Shown: positions 17,766-26,931, numbered from the stretch's first letter. The stretch is 64,000 nt of DNA from G963665495 sp963677785 (GCA_963677785.2 CAXXDH010000003.1:620001-684000), one strand, 5' to 3'. Translations and numbers: made by a program. The notes: a model not told the origin generated them from the sequence alone.

Positions 17766-18692
17766 TGCGTACCTCCGACCTCTGCACAGCCTCACACGGG
17801 CCGGCAGCAGGTCACGCGTAAGTGGGTTTTGAGCCGAAAACCAGCTCAGAAAAAAAAGCCTTGTCGCATGCCGCAGGCACCACTGGGCCTGTAACTGATA
17901 AACAGCATTGGAAGAACTTGAAGGATAAGGACATGGACATTCCTCTGCCAGCACCTGCGATACTGGTGCGGAAACACCAGGACCAAACAAACAAAGGGCG
18001 AGCCTCATGTGGGGAATCGAAAAATAGGAAACGGCCCGCTCGCGGAAAGCACTCACATTGTTTAGCTGTCTGCACTGGAAAAAACAAGGAAGGGGCAAGC
18101 GTCTTCGTTTCTTGCACATAATGAGTGGTCAAAGTGAGTGCCTCCCCGGCTCCGCCAATGCATTGCCCCTGATACCCCGTGGCAAAAAAGTGTAATCTGT
18201 TCTGCACTAAATAATAACCACTGGCGTCCTGCAGCAAATCCGGGAGGGGATGGGGGGTGCCTCGCAAACAACGTATGCGTCTGGACAGCAGCTTTCGCGG
18301 ACAAGCAGAAATCTTTTTAAGCAGGTTTCGCAAGCAGCACCTTTCGCTCCATGCAGTCGAAAACAGTCCCGGCATCAACAAGCAACGAGGCTGCCGGCAC
18401 ACAAGCCGGGGTGCGGCAAAGGATGAAACGTCCGGATTTATGACGCTTCATCTCCGCCTTTTGCCCGCCCCCAGCAAAGGAATACCTGCAGGGTTGCTGC
18501 GTAACTTGTCAGTAACAAGTATTCTTCTCGAAGAAAAGCAGGAACCCTGGAGCGTGCTTCTTTGCATTTTTCATCCAGATTTTTTCCTGACTACGGGGCG
18601 GGGCCATACGTCTTCATATCCTTATTCCGGACAGGCCTGTGATTTTCTAAAGTAACCTGGAAAACAGACGATTAAGGAGCATGTAGGCTGAT
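17766..18692. other. Long intergenic region without a recognisable gene
   Basis: About 930 bp, GC content similar to coding DNA. Several open frames of 60-196 codons cross it on both strands but none has a good ribosome-binding site or protein-like composition. A CTGGTG, 6-nt loop, CACCAG hairpin lies near 17963-17981 and a GCCGGC-rich hairpin near 18392-18410. The SRP RNA, RNase P RNA and tmRNA core motifs were looked for and not seen. It must hold promoters for both flanking genes. Confidence 0.4.
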
Positions 18693-19862
18693 TTGTTTTT
18701 TGCACCTCAGAAGCGAGCCAGGACAATGCCAGTTACTGAAAATAAACCCGTTTCAACCGACCTCCGGTCCGCCCTGCTCCTCGGGGACAATTCCGCGCAC
18801 CTCAGCCTGGACCGCAAAAATCTGCGCCGTCTCGGTATTGTCGTGGAAGCGAGTTTCGACTCCGGCCGCAAAGCCGCCCTGCATCTCCTCAGGAACGACA
18901 TCGACGTGATCGTCTGCGATCACGGGCTTACGGATATGCGTACGCACGACTTCATCCGTCTTGTGAAGCTGCACCCGCGCCTGGCCGCCATCCCCATTCT
19001 GGTGGTTTCAACGGATAACACACGGGAAGCCGTACTGAATGCCAAAAAGGCGGGTTGCGGCAGTTATTTGATCCGCCCCTATTCACAGGCGGCGTTTACC
19101 CGGCAGATTTCCCTGCTCCTGGCGCCCGGGCGTACGGAAGAGACGCCTGCAAACACCTCTCAAAAAGCGTTTCTCAAAGCCTTGCAGGACATGGACCATA
19201 GCACGCCGCCACCGCCTGACCCGGCTGAAACCGCTTTTGAAGAAGGCAGGCGGCTGCTTTCATTACGCCGTTATTCGGAAGCCGCCCAGCAATTCCGCCA
19301 TGCTCTGAAACTGCGTCCCGAGCTGGCCGAAGCGGCCCACGGCCTGGCCAAAGCCTGGAAAGGTCTGGGGCATCCCGCGGCGTACAAGGAAACCCTTATG
19401 GAAGCCGCGCGGCTGTACCTGCGCCAGGACCGTCTCAGCGAAGCATACGCACTGACCGCCGAGCTCAGGAAACTCGACCCCATGATCAAGGATCCGGTGC
19501 AGCTCGAAGTCTCCTCCCTTATCCGCAGAAAGGACTTTCCAGGAGCCGCGAAGCTGCTTTCCAAGACCTGGTCCGGCAAGCCCATTCCCCGCTCCGTCTA
19601 CGACCAGCTCGCCAGAGACTGCCACTTTACGGACAATCCGCTGAAATCGGCCCAGAATCTGGGAGAAGAACTGGCGAAAAGACAGACATTTCTCGAGCCC
19701 GAACGCATTGCGCACAGCATCATGGGCCCGGCCCACGAAGCCCCCAGCGTACGTTCGGACAGCCCCCGCGGCGGCATGTTCGGTTCGCTGCGCGACGTCT
19801 TTGCCGTGGCCAAATACACGTTTCAGACCTACCGCAAAGGCGACGCCATGGGCCGCGTCTGA
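18693..19862 (+). CDS. Receiver-like domain protein with TPRs
   Basis: A 389-residue protein. Residues about 25-145 resemble a response-regulator receiver: the phosphorylatable Asp is present in VIVCDHGLTDM and the Ser/Thr switch in VVSTDN, but the conserved Lys of the KP motif is Arg (LIRPYS). This may alter or abolish phosphorylation. Residues about 180-300 hold TPR-like helices (RRYSEAAQQFRHALKLRPEL). No output or DNA-binding domain follows. The start is uncertain: TTG 18693 is served by AAGGAG about 13 nt upstream, while ATG 18726 has AGGA only 2 nt away. A strong terminator follows. Confidence 0.82.
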   Translation: MFFAPQKRARTMPVTENKPVSTDLRSALLLGDNSAHLSLDRKNLRRLGIVVEASFDSGRKAALHLLRNDIDVIVCDHGLTDMRTHDFIRLVKLHPRLAAIPILVVSTDNTREAVLNAKKAGCGSYLIRPYSQAAFTRQISLLLAPGRTEETPANTSQKAFLKALQDMDHSTPPPPDPAETAFEEGRRLLSLRRYSEAAQQFRHALKLRPELAEAAHGLAKAWKGLGHPAAYKETLMEAARLYLRQDRLSEAYALTAELRKLDPMIKDPVQLEVSSLIRRKDFPGAAKLLSKTWSGKPIPRSVYDQLARDCHFTDNPLKSAQNLGEELAKRQTFLEPERIAHSIMGPAHEAPSVRSDSPRGGMFGSLRDVFAVAKYTFQTYRKGDAMGRV

Positions 19863-19931
19863 GCAGTGCCCTGGCTTAGCCTTACAAAGCAGCCGGCCAG
19901 GCACTTTTCCCAACACACCCATCCGTTACCC

Positions 19932-19970
19932 AAAGGAGCTGTTCGAAAACAGCTCCTTTTGTATTTTATA
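19932..19970 (+). terminator. Rho-independent terminator
   Basis: A 12-bp perfect stem (AAAGGAGCTGTT with AACAGCTCCTTT) around the tetraloop CGAA, followed by TTGTATTTTAT. It ends the receiver-TPR transcript. Confidence 0.85.
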
Positions 19971-20149
19971 AATCAAGATACCGTGAGCTGAAAGCAAATG
20001 CTTGTTTTTTTTTCATGCGTGTACTACAAAGTAATATATTTTGTTTTACTACGACAGGTTGTATACGTTCGCTAGAAACTGATCCGACAGTCATTGACAC
20101 GAGATTTTAGATCCATCGAGCCCTGGCGCGCCTAGAGGGAGGAGTGCAC

Positions 20150-20524
20150 ATGAGCAGTGAAAAAAAAGTTCTGGTCGTCGACGACGAAAAGCATATCCGG
20201 ATGCTCTACAGCGAAGAACTGCTGAGCGAAGGCTACGCGGTCGCCACTTCCGACGGCACGGAAGCGATTATTGAAGTGATTGAAAGAGAAAAACCTCAGG
20301 TCGTCATTCTCGACATTAAACTCGGGGGCACCCGCTCCGGTCTGGACCTGCTTCAGGAAATCCGCAGCAAGGACCAGACCCTGCCGGTCATCCTCAGTAC
20401 GGCCTACGACAGCTTTCAACACGACCTCAAGTCCATTGCCGCGGACTACTACGTGGTCAAATCCGTGGATCTTGAAGAACTGAAGAACAAGGTCGGCCTG
20501 GCCATGGCCAAAGCCACAAGCTGA
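20150..20524 (+). CDS. Single-domain response regulator (CheY-like receiver)
   Basis: A 124-residue stand-alone receiver. The acidic pair VVDDEKH, the phosphorylatable Asp in VILDIKLG, the Ser/Thr in ILSTAYD and the Lys in YYVVKSVD are all in place, so phosphorylation by a histidine kinase is expected. No output domain is attached; it should act by protein contacts. ATG 20150 has GGAGGAG about 6 nt upstream. GTG 20144 is a less likely start. No kinase gene is adjacent. Confidence 0.92.
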   Translation: MSSEKKVLVVDDEKHIRMLYSEELLSEGYAVATSDGTEAIIEVIEREKPQVVILDIKLGGTRSGLDLLQEIRSKDQTLPVILSTAYDSFQHDLKSIAADYYVVKSVDLEELKNKVGLAMAKATS

Positions 20525-20604
20525 GCTGCCGCAGCACCGGGACCCGGCAGCACACCATGCGCGGCCGCCCGCTTCCACCGGCTGCGTCAGTCTGATTTTC
20601 CGCT

Positions 20605-21474
20605 CTACAACCGCCGCATGCTTTCGGGCGTCAGCGGTGTGTTTCCTGCAAGCGCCTGGTCTATCTTTGCCAGCGTAGTTCCTTTCTGACCCGGCATCCG
20701 GCATCGGATGGGCAAATAGTTGGACGCATGGTTGGCCATGAACACTCCGCGGGACAACTCCGTGGCCGCCAGCATCTCACGCAGCTCCTTGAGCATGCCG
20801 TACGCACCCGGCAGCGCAAACCGGCCCGCCTCCCAATCCGCGTAGAGCGGCGTCCCCGGGATCAACATCAGACTCAAAACCCCGACATAGTCCGGCTGCA
20901 TCCGGCTCAGCGCCAGACCCGTAGCCCGCGCGTGCGTTAACGAGCGCTCCGTTCCCGCCAAACCGAGCAAGGCAGTCACGTTCAGCTTGATTCCAGCCGT
21001 ACGAATCTTGCGCCCCTGCTCAATAATGGTCGCACTGTCCACGCCTTTGTTCACGGCTTCCAATGTGGCGTCATCACCGGACTCCAGTCCCATGTACACC
21101 ACCCCCAGTCCATGTTCACGCAACTCCTCAAGCTCAGCAACCGATTTATTTCGCAAGCCTTTTGCGTTTCCATATGCACTTACACGCAATACCTGAGGCA
21201 AGTTTTGTTTAATTTGTATCAAGTAAGTTTTTATACGACTTGTCGAGAGAGTTAACACATCACCATCGCATAAAAAAGCCCGGCGCTGGCGTCCGCAATA
21301 CTTCTGCGCGAATGCGATATCCTCCAGAAACGTCTCTTCGGGCTTGATGGCAAACCGCTTGTCTCTGTACGCCCCGCAGAACGAGCACTTGTTGTGCGTA
21401 CAGCCCAAAGTAACCTGAAACAAAATGCTCTCCGCCTCGCTGGGCGGCCTGATAACAGTGCCTTGATGGTCCAT
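20605..21474 (-). CDS. Radical SAM protein with a variant cysteine motif
   Basis: A 289-residue protein with an N-terminal radical SAM core. The cluster-binding cysteines lie in GCTHNKCSFCGAY, which spaces as C-x4-C-x2-C rather than the common C-x3-C-x2-C. A GGE-like region is replaced by CDGDVLTL, and VVYMGLESGDDATLEAVNKG is the typical beta-4/5 segment. The C-terminal part is short and lacks extra cysteines. The reaction is unknown; similar proteins are uncharacterised. The gene stands alone, divergent from the AT-rich lipoprotein gene. Confidence 0.85.
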   Translation of the reverse strand: MDHQGTVIRPPSEAESILFQVTLGCTHNKCSFCGAYRDKRFAIKPEETFLEDIAFAQKYCGRQRRAFLCDGDVLTLSTSRIKTYLIQIKQNLPQVLRVSAYGNAKGLRNKSVAELEELREHGLGVVYMGLESGDDATLEAVNKGVDSATIIEQGRKIRTAGIKLNVTALLGLAGTERSLTHARATGLALSRMQPDYVGVLSLMLIPGTPLYADWEAGRFALPGAYGMLKELREMLAATELSRGVFMANHASNYLPIRCRMPGQKGTTLAKIDQALAGNTPLTPESMRRL

Positions 21475-21702
21475 GGTGGAAGTGTGGGCATTTTTTTGGA
21501 TGTTGGCAAGGGGAGAGACCTGTAACAGATGTTCAACTGCCGCCGTCGCATTGTCATTAAGTCAGTGATTCAATTGCACACTTTGACATCTTAAAAACAA
21601 ATAAAACACAGCGAACAGCCTTACCTGCAACAGTTAGCTTGACAAATACTTTTTAGTCGTACACAAATTATATATACTTAACTTTTTATCCTGGAGAGAA
21701 TA

Positions 21703-22836
21703 ATGCTACAAGGATACTATTTTTTATTAAAAGTAAATACTGTCCTTACCAAAAATACAATACTATTCTCACTATTAATTACCACATTAATGACTTCAGG
21801 ATGTGCCTCAAAAGTATTCGAATCCAAGGGTATAAGTCCTAAGAAAATAGCCACTGAGTGCAAGGACATGGTGTACTATTTGCCAAAAACATACTACAGA
21901 GTAAGCATTCACCCTAAGCAAGACAATAATGGAAATGTTGTAAGAAGTATTACAAGCAACAGCAAATCAAGACCATTATACGATATCACATTAACACGAT
22001 ACACCGTTCCAGATATGGAAAACCCAATTTGCCTTAATTTTAAACATAGCAACTCTGCCGATGACGATTATGATGTAACAATTAGCACAACTGGATTAAT
22101 TCAATCTGTCAATAGTGTTAATACAGATAAATCATTAGATATAGCTCTAAAAACAGTAGAGTTAGTTGGTACTATAGCAAAAGCGGCTTCTCTTCCAGGA
22201 TCAGTGGCCCTTGCATATAGAGCTGCTGAAATAGATGAACCAGATGAATCTCTTGAAGAGCCTATAATAAATTTAGACGCTGTATATGACTATCAGGCAT
22301 TGATAGGCGGTAAAAATATATTGGAAAATTATGAATACAAAAATAAAGCTGCCTTAAATATGAATCTCATATTGAGTCTCACATCATTGGCTGGAGACAA
22401 ATTTCCACAACATAAACAAGCTACTTATCAAAATTTGTCCGGCAACTCCTTTTACTACAAAGGACTCGTACCCCATACGTTGAAATTGGACTTTGGTCTG
22501 CAAACTTACGAAGATATCGTATATTTGCCTGACAATAGTCCGGTGTTCTCTTATGACCTCACACGGGGTGCTTTGGTCAAAAAAACCACAAATCTCACTT
22601 TTACAGACGGAATGCTGACTTCTGTTGCCATTGAAAATCCAAGCGAATTACTCGCTGCCGTCGAATTCCCTTTGGAAATACTTAAAGCCATTATCGCAGT
22701 TCCTGCCGAATTGTTGACTTTCAAAGTGGAAAACTACAATGCCCAAACCAACGCCTATGCAGCGCAAACGAAACTGCTTGAGGCTCTCATTGAACTTGAA
22801 AGCAAAAAGAGTGAGGCCGCGCAAACATCCCAATGA
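21703..22836 (+). CDS. Predicted lipoprotein, AT-rich, probably acquired
   Basis: A 377-residue protein not recognised. The N-terminal hydrophobic stretch ends in a lipobox, LMTSGC, with the lipidated Cys at residue 34; this predicts a lipid-anchored envelope protein. The mature part has mixed beta/alpha character (YRVSIHPKQDNNGNV, YDITLTRYTVPDMENP) and a charged, helical C-terminus (NAQTNAYAAQTKLLEAL). Base composition in its first two thirds is clearly AT-richer than every neighbour, with many AAA, ATA and TTA codons, suggesting horizontal origin. GGAGAG precedes the start, and a TTGACA-like hexamer with a TATATA-rich stretch lies 40-65 nt upstream. Confidence 0.75.
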   Translation: MLQGYYFLLKVNTVLTKNTILFSLLITTLMTSGCASKVFESKGISPKKIATECKDMVYYLPKTYYRVSIHPKQDNNGNVVRSITSNSKSRPLYDITLTRYTVPDMENPICLNFKHSNSADDDYDVTISTTGLIQSVNSVNTDKSLDIALKTVELVGTIAKAASLPGSVALAYRAAEIDEPDESLEEPIINLDAVYDYQALIGGKNILENYEYKNKAALNMNLILSLTSLAGDKFPQHKQATYQNLSGNSFYYKGLVPHTLKLDFGLQTYEDIVYLPDNSPVFSYDLTRGALVKKTTNLTFTDGMLTSVAIENPSELLAAVEFPLEILKAIIAVPAELLTFKVENYNAQTNAYAAQTKLLEALIELESKKSEAAQTSQ

Positions 22837-22874
22837 CATTTTCGGTTCATTGCTGAATCCGCACCTTAATACCA

Positions 22875-22915
22875 AACAGGGGCGCGGCCGTAAGGTCGCG
22901 CCCCTGTTGATTTTC
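22875..22915. terminator. Bidirectional terminator
   Basis: A 12-bp perfect stem (AACAGGGGCGCG with CGCGCCCCTGTT) with an inner CC/GG pair and a GTAA loop, followed by TTGATTTTC on the plus strand. It sits between the convergent lipoprotein and aldehyde dehydrogenase genes. Confidence 0.8.
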
Positions 22916-22930
22916 AATATTGATCAGCAC

Positions 22931-24295
22931 TTAATCCATGCAGATGGATTTGATGTTCACGAATTCGCGGATGCCGTAGATGCCCAGTTCGCGGCCAAAA
23001 CCGGAATTTTTGATGCCGCCGAAGGGCAGCTTGGGGTCGCTGCGGACCAGGCCGTTGATGTGCACGCAGCCGGATTCCACGCGGCGGGCCAGGGCTATGC
23101 CCTTTTCCTTGTCTCCGGTCCAGACCGAGCCGCCCAGGCCGAAGGGCGTGGAATTGGCCAGCTCGATGGCCTCGTCCTCGTCCTTGACCCGAAAGACCAG
23201 GGCCACGGGGCCGAACAGCTCTTCTTTGGCCACATCAGCGTCCGTGGGCACGTCGGTGATGATGGTTGGCGGGTAGTACGCGCCCGGACCTTCCGGAATG
23301 GCGCCGCCCATGAGGATCTTGCCGCCTGCGGCAACGCAGCGGTCCACCTGCTCCTGTAGTTCGTTCCGCAGCCTGGTGGAGGACATGGGCCCCATGTCCG
23401 TGGCTTCATCCAGCGGATCGCCCACTTTGAGCGCTTCCATTTCCTCTTTCAGCCTGGCCAGATACGCATCGTATACGGTATCCTGAATGATGAAACGCTT
23501 GGCCGAGATGCAGGTCTGGCCGGTGTTGCCGCAGCGGGACGTAGCGCCGATTTTGGCGGCCTGGTCAACGTCCGCGTCCGCCAGCACGATGAGCGGATCG
23601 CTGCCGCCCAGCTCCATGACCGCTTTTTTCAACTGCCCGCCTGCGATGGACGCCACCTTGCGGCCGGCCGGTTCGCTGCCCGTCAGGCTCACGCCCGTGA
23701 CATTGGGATGTTGCAGCACCTGTTCCACCTGGCGCGCACCGATCAGCAGCGTACGAAAAATGTTTTCGGGCAGTCCGGCTTCCTTGAATACGCCGTCAAT
23801 GGCCAGGGCGCACTGCGGCACATTAGACGCGTGCTTCAAAACCATGGCGTTTCCGGCCAGCAGTGTTGGCGCGCCGATGCGGAATACCTGCCAGAACGGA
23901 AAATTCCAGGGCATGACCGAAAGCACGATGCCTACGGGTTCGTAGGTCAGGATGGATTTTTTGCACGCATCCGGTACGGGTTCATCAGCCAGCATGACCG
24001 GCGCGCGCTCAACATAATAATCAATCAGAGCCGCACATTTCAAAATTTCGCCGGTCCCCTGGCGTATCGGCTTGCCCATTTCCTTGGCAATCACCACGGC
24101 CAATTCTTCATTATTATTACGCAGCACGTCGGCAGCCTTGGTCAGCAAAGCGCAACGTTCTTGTACAGTGGTTTTCCGCCAGGCCTTCCAGGCTGTGGCG
24201 ACCGCATCCACGGTCTCCATGGTTTTTTCCAGCGGCCACTCGTCAAAAACCTTTTCCGTGGCCCCGGTGGCGGGATTGACAGATTGAATGCCCAT
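22931..24295 (-). CDS. NAD(P)-dependent aldehyde dehydrogenase, succinate-semialdehyde type
   Basis: A 454-residue enzyme of the ALDH superfamily, closest in appearance to the Sad/GabD succinate-semialdehyde dehydrogenases (starting IQSVNPATGATEKVF). MPWNFPFWQVFR is the cofactor-binding segment, ELGGSDP holds the general-base Glu, and GNTGQTCISAKRF holds the catalytic Cys. FGPVALVFRVKDEDEAIELANSTPFGLG and the C-terminal PFGGIKNSGFGRELG complete the fold. It would oxidise a semialdehyde to the acid in the cytoplasm; substrate choice is inferred. ATG 24295 is preferred; TTG 24304 lies only 2 nt after AGGAGAG. Confidence 0.92.
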   Translation of the reverse strand: MGIQSVNPATGATEKVFDEWPLEKTMETVDAVATAWKAWRKTTVQERCALLTKAADVLRNNNEELAVVIAKEMGKPIRQGTGEILKCAALIDYYVERAPVMLADEPVPDACKKSILTYEPVGIVLSVMPWNFPFWQVFRIGAPTLLAGNAMVLKHASNVPQCALAIDGVFKEAGLPENIFRTLLIGARQVEQVLQHPNVTGVSLTGSEPAGRKVASIAGGQLKKAVMELGGSDPLIVLADADVDQAAKIGATSRCGNTGQTCISAKRFIIQDTVYDAYLARLKEEMEALKVGDPLDEATDMGPMSSTRLRNELQEQVDRCVAAGGKILMGGAIPEGPGAYYPPTIITDVPTDADVAKEELFGPVALVFRVKDEDEAIELANSTPFGLGGSVWTGDKEKGIALARRVESGCVHINGLVRSDPKLPFGGIKNSGFGRELGIYGIREFVNIKSICMD

Positions 24296-25489
24296 TTCTT
24301 CCAACTCTCCTGATGTTGTGCCGTCCGTTACCTGGGCGGTTCTATACGTGTTGGCTTCCCCATAAACGGAGATTCCCTAGCCCCAAGAAGCCATCTCTTC
24401 ATTTGGGGAAAAAAATATTCTATTCAAGATCAGCCCGTCCGGCAACCCTGTAGTTACCGCTTTTCTTCAGCGAAATAATCGTAATTTTTTCTTTAATTAG
24501 CTACTCTCCGGAACCAGAAAAGCAGCCGCCTTTTTCTGTGCTGTTTCATAAAAACCATCACTTCAGACGGGACAAGACGGTTATGACTGTAAGAACGTCC
24601 GTTTAGTTTTTTACGCTCTGATCTGAACGTGCGTCTCGTTTCCTTTCCAATACATCTTACCTCATTAAACACTCGCTCTAAAACTAGAGAACGAAAAATG
24701 TAGCAAAAGCCAAAGAGTCTGAATACGATCTTCACAAAACAGCTGTGATGGTGGCAGTAAAATATATCTACCTAATCTTTCGAAATAATATTGTAATGAA
24801 TAAATAAAAACCAGAGCATTATCACAAACAACATAATTATACGCTGCCTACCGGCATGTTTACCTCTGTAACAACAGACCCCAAATAAACATACCGCTGA
24901 CGCCTCTGGTCAAAACGAGAAGCAGCGTTTTTTGAAATGATAACCCCTTTCAAAAAAATCAAATGCAGATATGATTATGTCAGGATATATCAATGATATC
25001 AGACACTCTCTGCTGCTTTTTCCTTCAGAGGCTACGCCGGAAACGTGTCGAAATGATGCCAAAATGACGCTTGGCGAATTACTTTTTACTCGCTACATCT
25101 GTGTTTTATACAGGCAGTACGCACTATGCAGCGGATTGGAGCTGCGTAAAACAGGATCTGATATAATTGCAGGACATATCCTGCGTATTCAATACGGCGT
25201 TAATGAATACCAGACTACTTCAATATCCTAATCACTATTTCTAAATATTATCTAGAAAAAATATTTTTATTCTACTCCAACTATATATCCAGCTGTAGCA
25301 AAGCGCTACAACTGGGGCTGCACAGGCCGTAACCTGATTGCGTCAGTCTTCACAATCTCCATCTTGCCAAAAAAGCATACTTTTTTTTCGAAAAGATCTT
25401 GCAAAGGCTTAAACCTTTAGTTAAAACAGGAACTAACGTTTCTTTGGGCATGAACCCAGGCGTATCCAACCGATGCGAGGCCTCTGATA
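24296..25489. other. Long AT-rich region without a convincing gene
   Basis: About 1.2 kb, much more AT-rich than the surroundings, with many stops in all frames. Two short frames (24493-24735 minus, 80 codons; 24971-25231 plus, 86 codons) lack a ribosome-binding site and resemble nothing recognised. A TTTTTTGAAA / TTTCAAAAAA inverted repeat lies at about 24928-24957. It may be degraded foreign DNA or an undescribed RNA locus. It must also contain the promoter for the HIT gene. Confidence 0.45.
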
Positions 25490-25912
25490 ATGTCGGATCA
25501 AGACTGTATTTTTTGCAAAATCGTTCGGGGTGAAATTCCCTGCTGTAAAATCTATGAGACCGACCAGGTTCTGGCGTTTCTGGATATAGCCCCTGTTATT
25601 CACGGTCATGCGCTGCTTGTCCCCAAAGAGCATTATGCCACGCTTTTCGACCTGCCCGCCTCTCTCGGGCAAGAATTGCTCGCAGCCTTGCAGGTGGTCG
25701 GCAAGGCGGTGATGGATGGTGTCGGAGCTGCCGGGCTCAATGTCGGCATGAACAACTTCAGCGCCGCAGGGCAGCTCGTACCGCATGCGCACTTTCACCT
25801 CATTCCACGTTTTTCGGACGACGGACTTAAGCTTTGGACGCAAACACCCTATGATAATGAAACGGTCATGAACCGTGTCGCCGATAGTATCCGTAACCAA
25901 ATCACAGCATAG
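25490..25912 (+). CDS. HIT family nucleotide hydrolase/transferase
   Basis: A 140-residue protein of the histidine-triad superfamily (Hint/HinT type). It starts with CIFCKIVRGEIPCCKIYE, as in the Hint branch with its zinc-like CxxC and GEIP turn. The triad is HAHFHLIPR at about residues 97-105. Members hydrolyse AMP-lysine or other nucleoside phosphoramidates. It is cytoplasmic. The next gene (HU/IHF-like) starts 22 bp downstream, so the two are probably co-transcribed. Confidence 0.93.
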   Translation: MSDQDCIFCKIVRGEIPCCKIYETDQVLAFLDIAPVIHGHALLVPKEHYATLFDLPASLGQELLAALQVVGKAVMDGVGAAGLNVGMNNFSAAGQLVPHAHFHLIPRFSDDGLKLWTQTPYDNETVMNRVADSIRNQITA

Positions 25913-25934
25913 GCCCAAGGGAGGAACTAAGGAT

Positions 25935-26228
25935 ATGAGCGAAAAAACCTTGACCAAGGCGGAAATTGTAGACGCTATCTACGAAAAAAACGAGAGTAGC
26001 CGGGCCGAAGTCAAGGCCGTTGTGGAAACACTGTTGAGAATTATGAAGCAGGCCATAAAAAAAGACCATGCTTTGCTCATCAGCGGTTTCGGCAAATTCG
26101 AAGCCTATGACAAAAAAGCCCGCAAGGGGCGCAACCCGCAGACCAATGAAACCATTATTCTGCCGCCGCGCAAAGTTGTGGTTTTTCGCGTCTCGCGCAA
26201 ATTTCGCGCTGAGCTCAATCAGCAATGA
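25935..26228 (+). CDS. HU/IHF family DNA-bending protein (IHF-alpha-like)
   Basis: A 97-residue nucleoid protein. The dimerisation helices (LTKAEIVDAIYEKNES, EVKAVVETLLRIMKQAI) lead to ISGFGKFEAYDKKARKGRNPQT, the HU/IHF signature, and the arm ends in PPRKVVVFRVSRKF. The RNPQT variant at the arm tip and length suggest the IHF-alpha side of the family. ATG 25935 is preceded by GGAGG and AAGGAT. Its 3' end overlaps the convergent rlpA by 14 bp. Confidence 0.93.
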   Translation: MSEKTLTKAEIVDAIYEKNESSRAEVKAVVETLLRIMKQAIKKDHALLISGFGKFEAYDKKARKGRNPQTNETIILPPRKVVVFRVSRKFRAELNQQ

Positions 26229-26931
26229 CAAAGCTGGAAGGGTAAATCCTTTCCAGCTTCTTCTGGCCGGTTGTGGCGTGGGAAAGGGAGGAGTACACTC
26301 CTGCCTGAACCCGCCAATATTTTTTTCCGTTCAGCACTACGGATGTCACTCGGCTGCTCGGATAGTTGCGCTTCAGTTTTCTCAATAGAGAATAAGCGTT
26401 TTCTCGTCTGAGAAAAGAAGCCACCTGTACGTAGAATCTGCCGGAGATGTCTCCACCTTTTCGCACACCGGCCACGGCGCCAAGCGTTTCCACACGTACG
26501 CGCGCCGTGCCTGTGTTCAGCATTTCCAGTTTTTCAGCCGCCACTCTGGAAACATCTATTATCCGTCCCCGGACAAAGGGGCCCCGGTCATTGATTCGCA
26601 GGTTCACACTCCGTCCGTTGTCCAGATTCACCACCCGGACCTTGGTGCCCAGGGGCAGTACTTTGTGCGCCGCCGTAAACGCGTACATGTTGTAAATTTC
26701 ACCGCTGGCCGTCTTGTCGCCGTGAAAATCATCGCCGTACCATGACGCCAAGCCGGTTTCACTGTATCCCGCCGCCGACTGCAACGGTGTATAGGTCCGT
26801 CCGCGTACCGTGTACGGACGTTGGCTTTTGTACGGAGCAACCACATCCTTACCGCAGCCGCTGAGCAACAAGGCGCAAAGCAGAAGAAAAGAAAGAGTAA
26901 TCCGTCGTTGTGATCGTGCCAGAAAGTGCAT
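26215..26931 (-). CDS. rlpA: RlpA-family septal ring lytic transglycosylase-like lipoprotein
   Basis: A 238-residue envelope protein. The N-terminus is a lipoprotein signal with lipobox LLLSGC (Cys at residue 26). Next is a double-psi beta-barrel domain with GLASWYGDDFHG and INDRGPFVRGRIIDVS (the catalytic Asp/His-bearing motifs of RlpA), and a C-terminal SPOR domain from about 160 (FYVQVASFLRRENA, then YWRVQAGVYSS). RlpA cleaves peptidoglycan strands lacking stem peptides at the septum, and SPOR targets that material. ATG 26931 with GGAG just upstream is preferred to a start 45 nt earlier. Confidence 0.93.
   Translation of the reverse strand: MHFLARSQRRITLSFLLLCALLLSGCGKDVVAPYKSQRPYTVRGRTYTPLQSAAGYSETGLASWYGDDFHGDKTASGEIYNMYAFTAAHKVLPLGTKVRVVNLDNGRSVNLRINDRGPFVRGRIIDVSRVAAEKLEMLNTGTARVRVETLGAVAGVRKGGDISGRFYVQVASFLRRENAYSLLRKLKRNYPSSRVTSVVLNGKKYWRVQAGVYSSLSHATTGQKKLERIYPSSFVIAD
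26231..26259. terminator. Hairpin at convergent 3' ends
   Basis: AAGCTGGAA plus GG pairs with CC plus TTCCAGCTT with one bulge. It begins just after the HU/IHF-like stop and lies inside the last codons of convergent rlpA. A T-run is lacking, so it may terminate only weakly. Confidence 0.45.

Noticed and set aside
18257..18655. 132-codon plus-strand frame in the 17.8-18.7 kb gap
   Set aside because: No ribosome-binding site, mixed unnatural composition and no similarity to anything recognisable; kept as part of a gene-free region.
24493..24735. 80-codon minus-strand frame in the AT-rich gap
   Set aside because: Very basic, no start signal, no recognisable family; could be chance in AT-rich DNA or decayed sequence.
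24971..25231. 86-codon plus-strand frame upstream of the HIT gene
   Set aside because: No ribosome-binding site before its start and no recognisable family.
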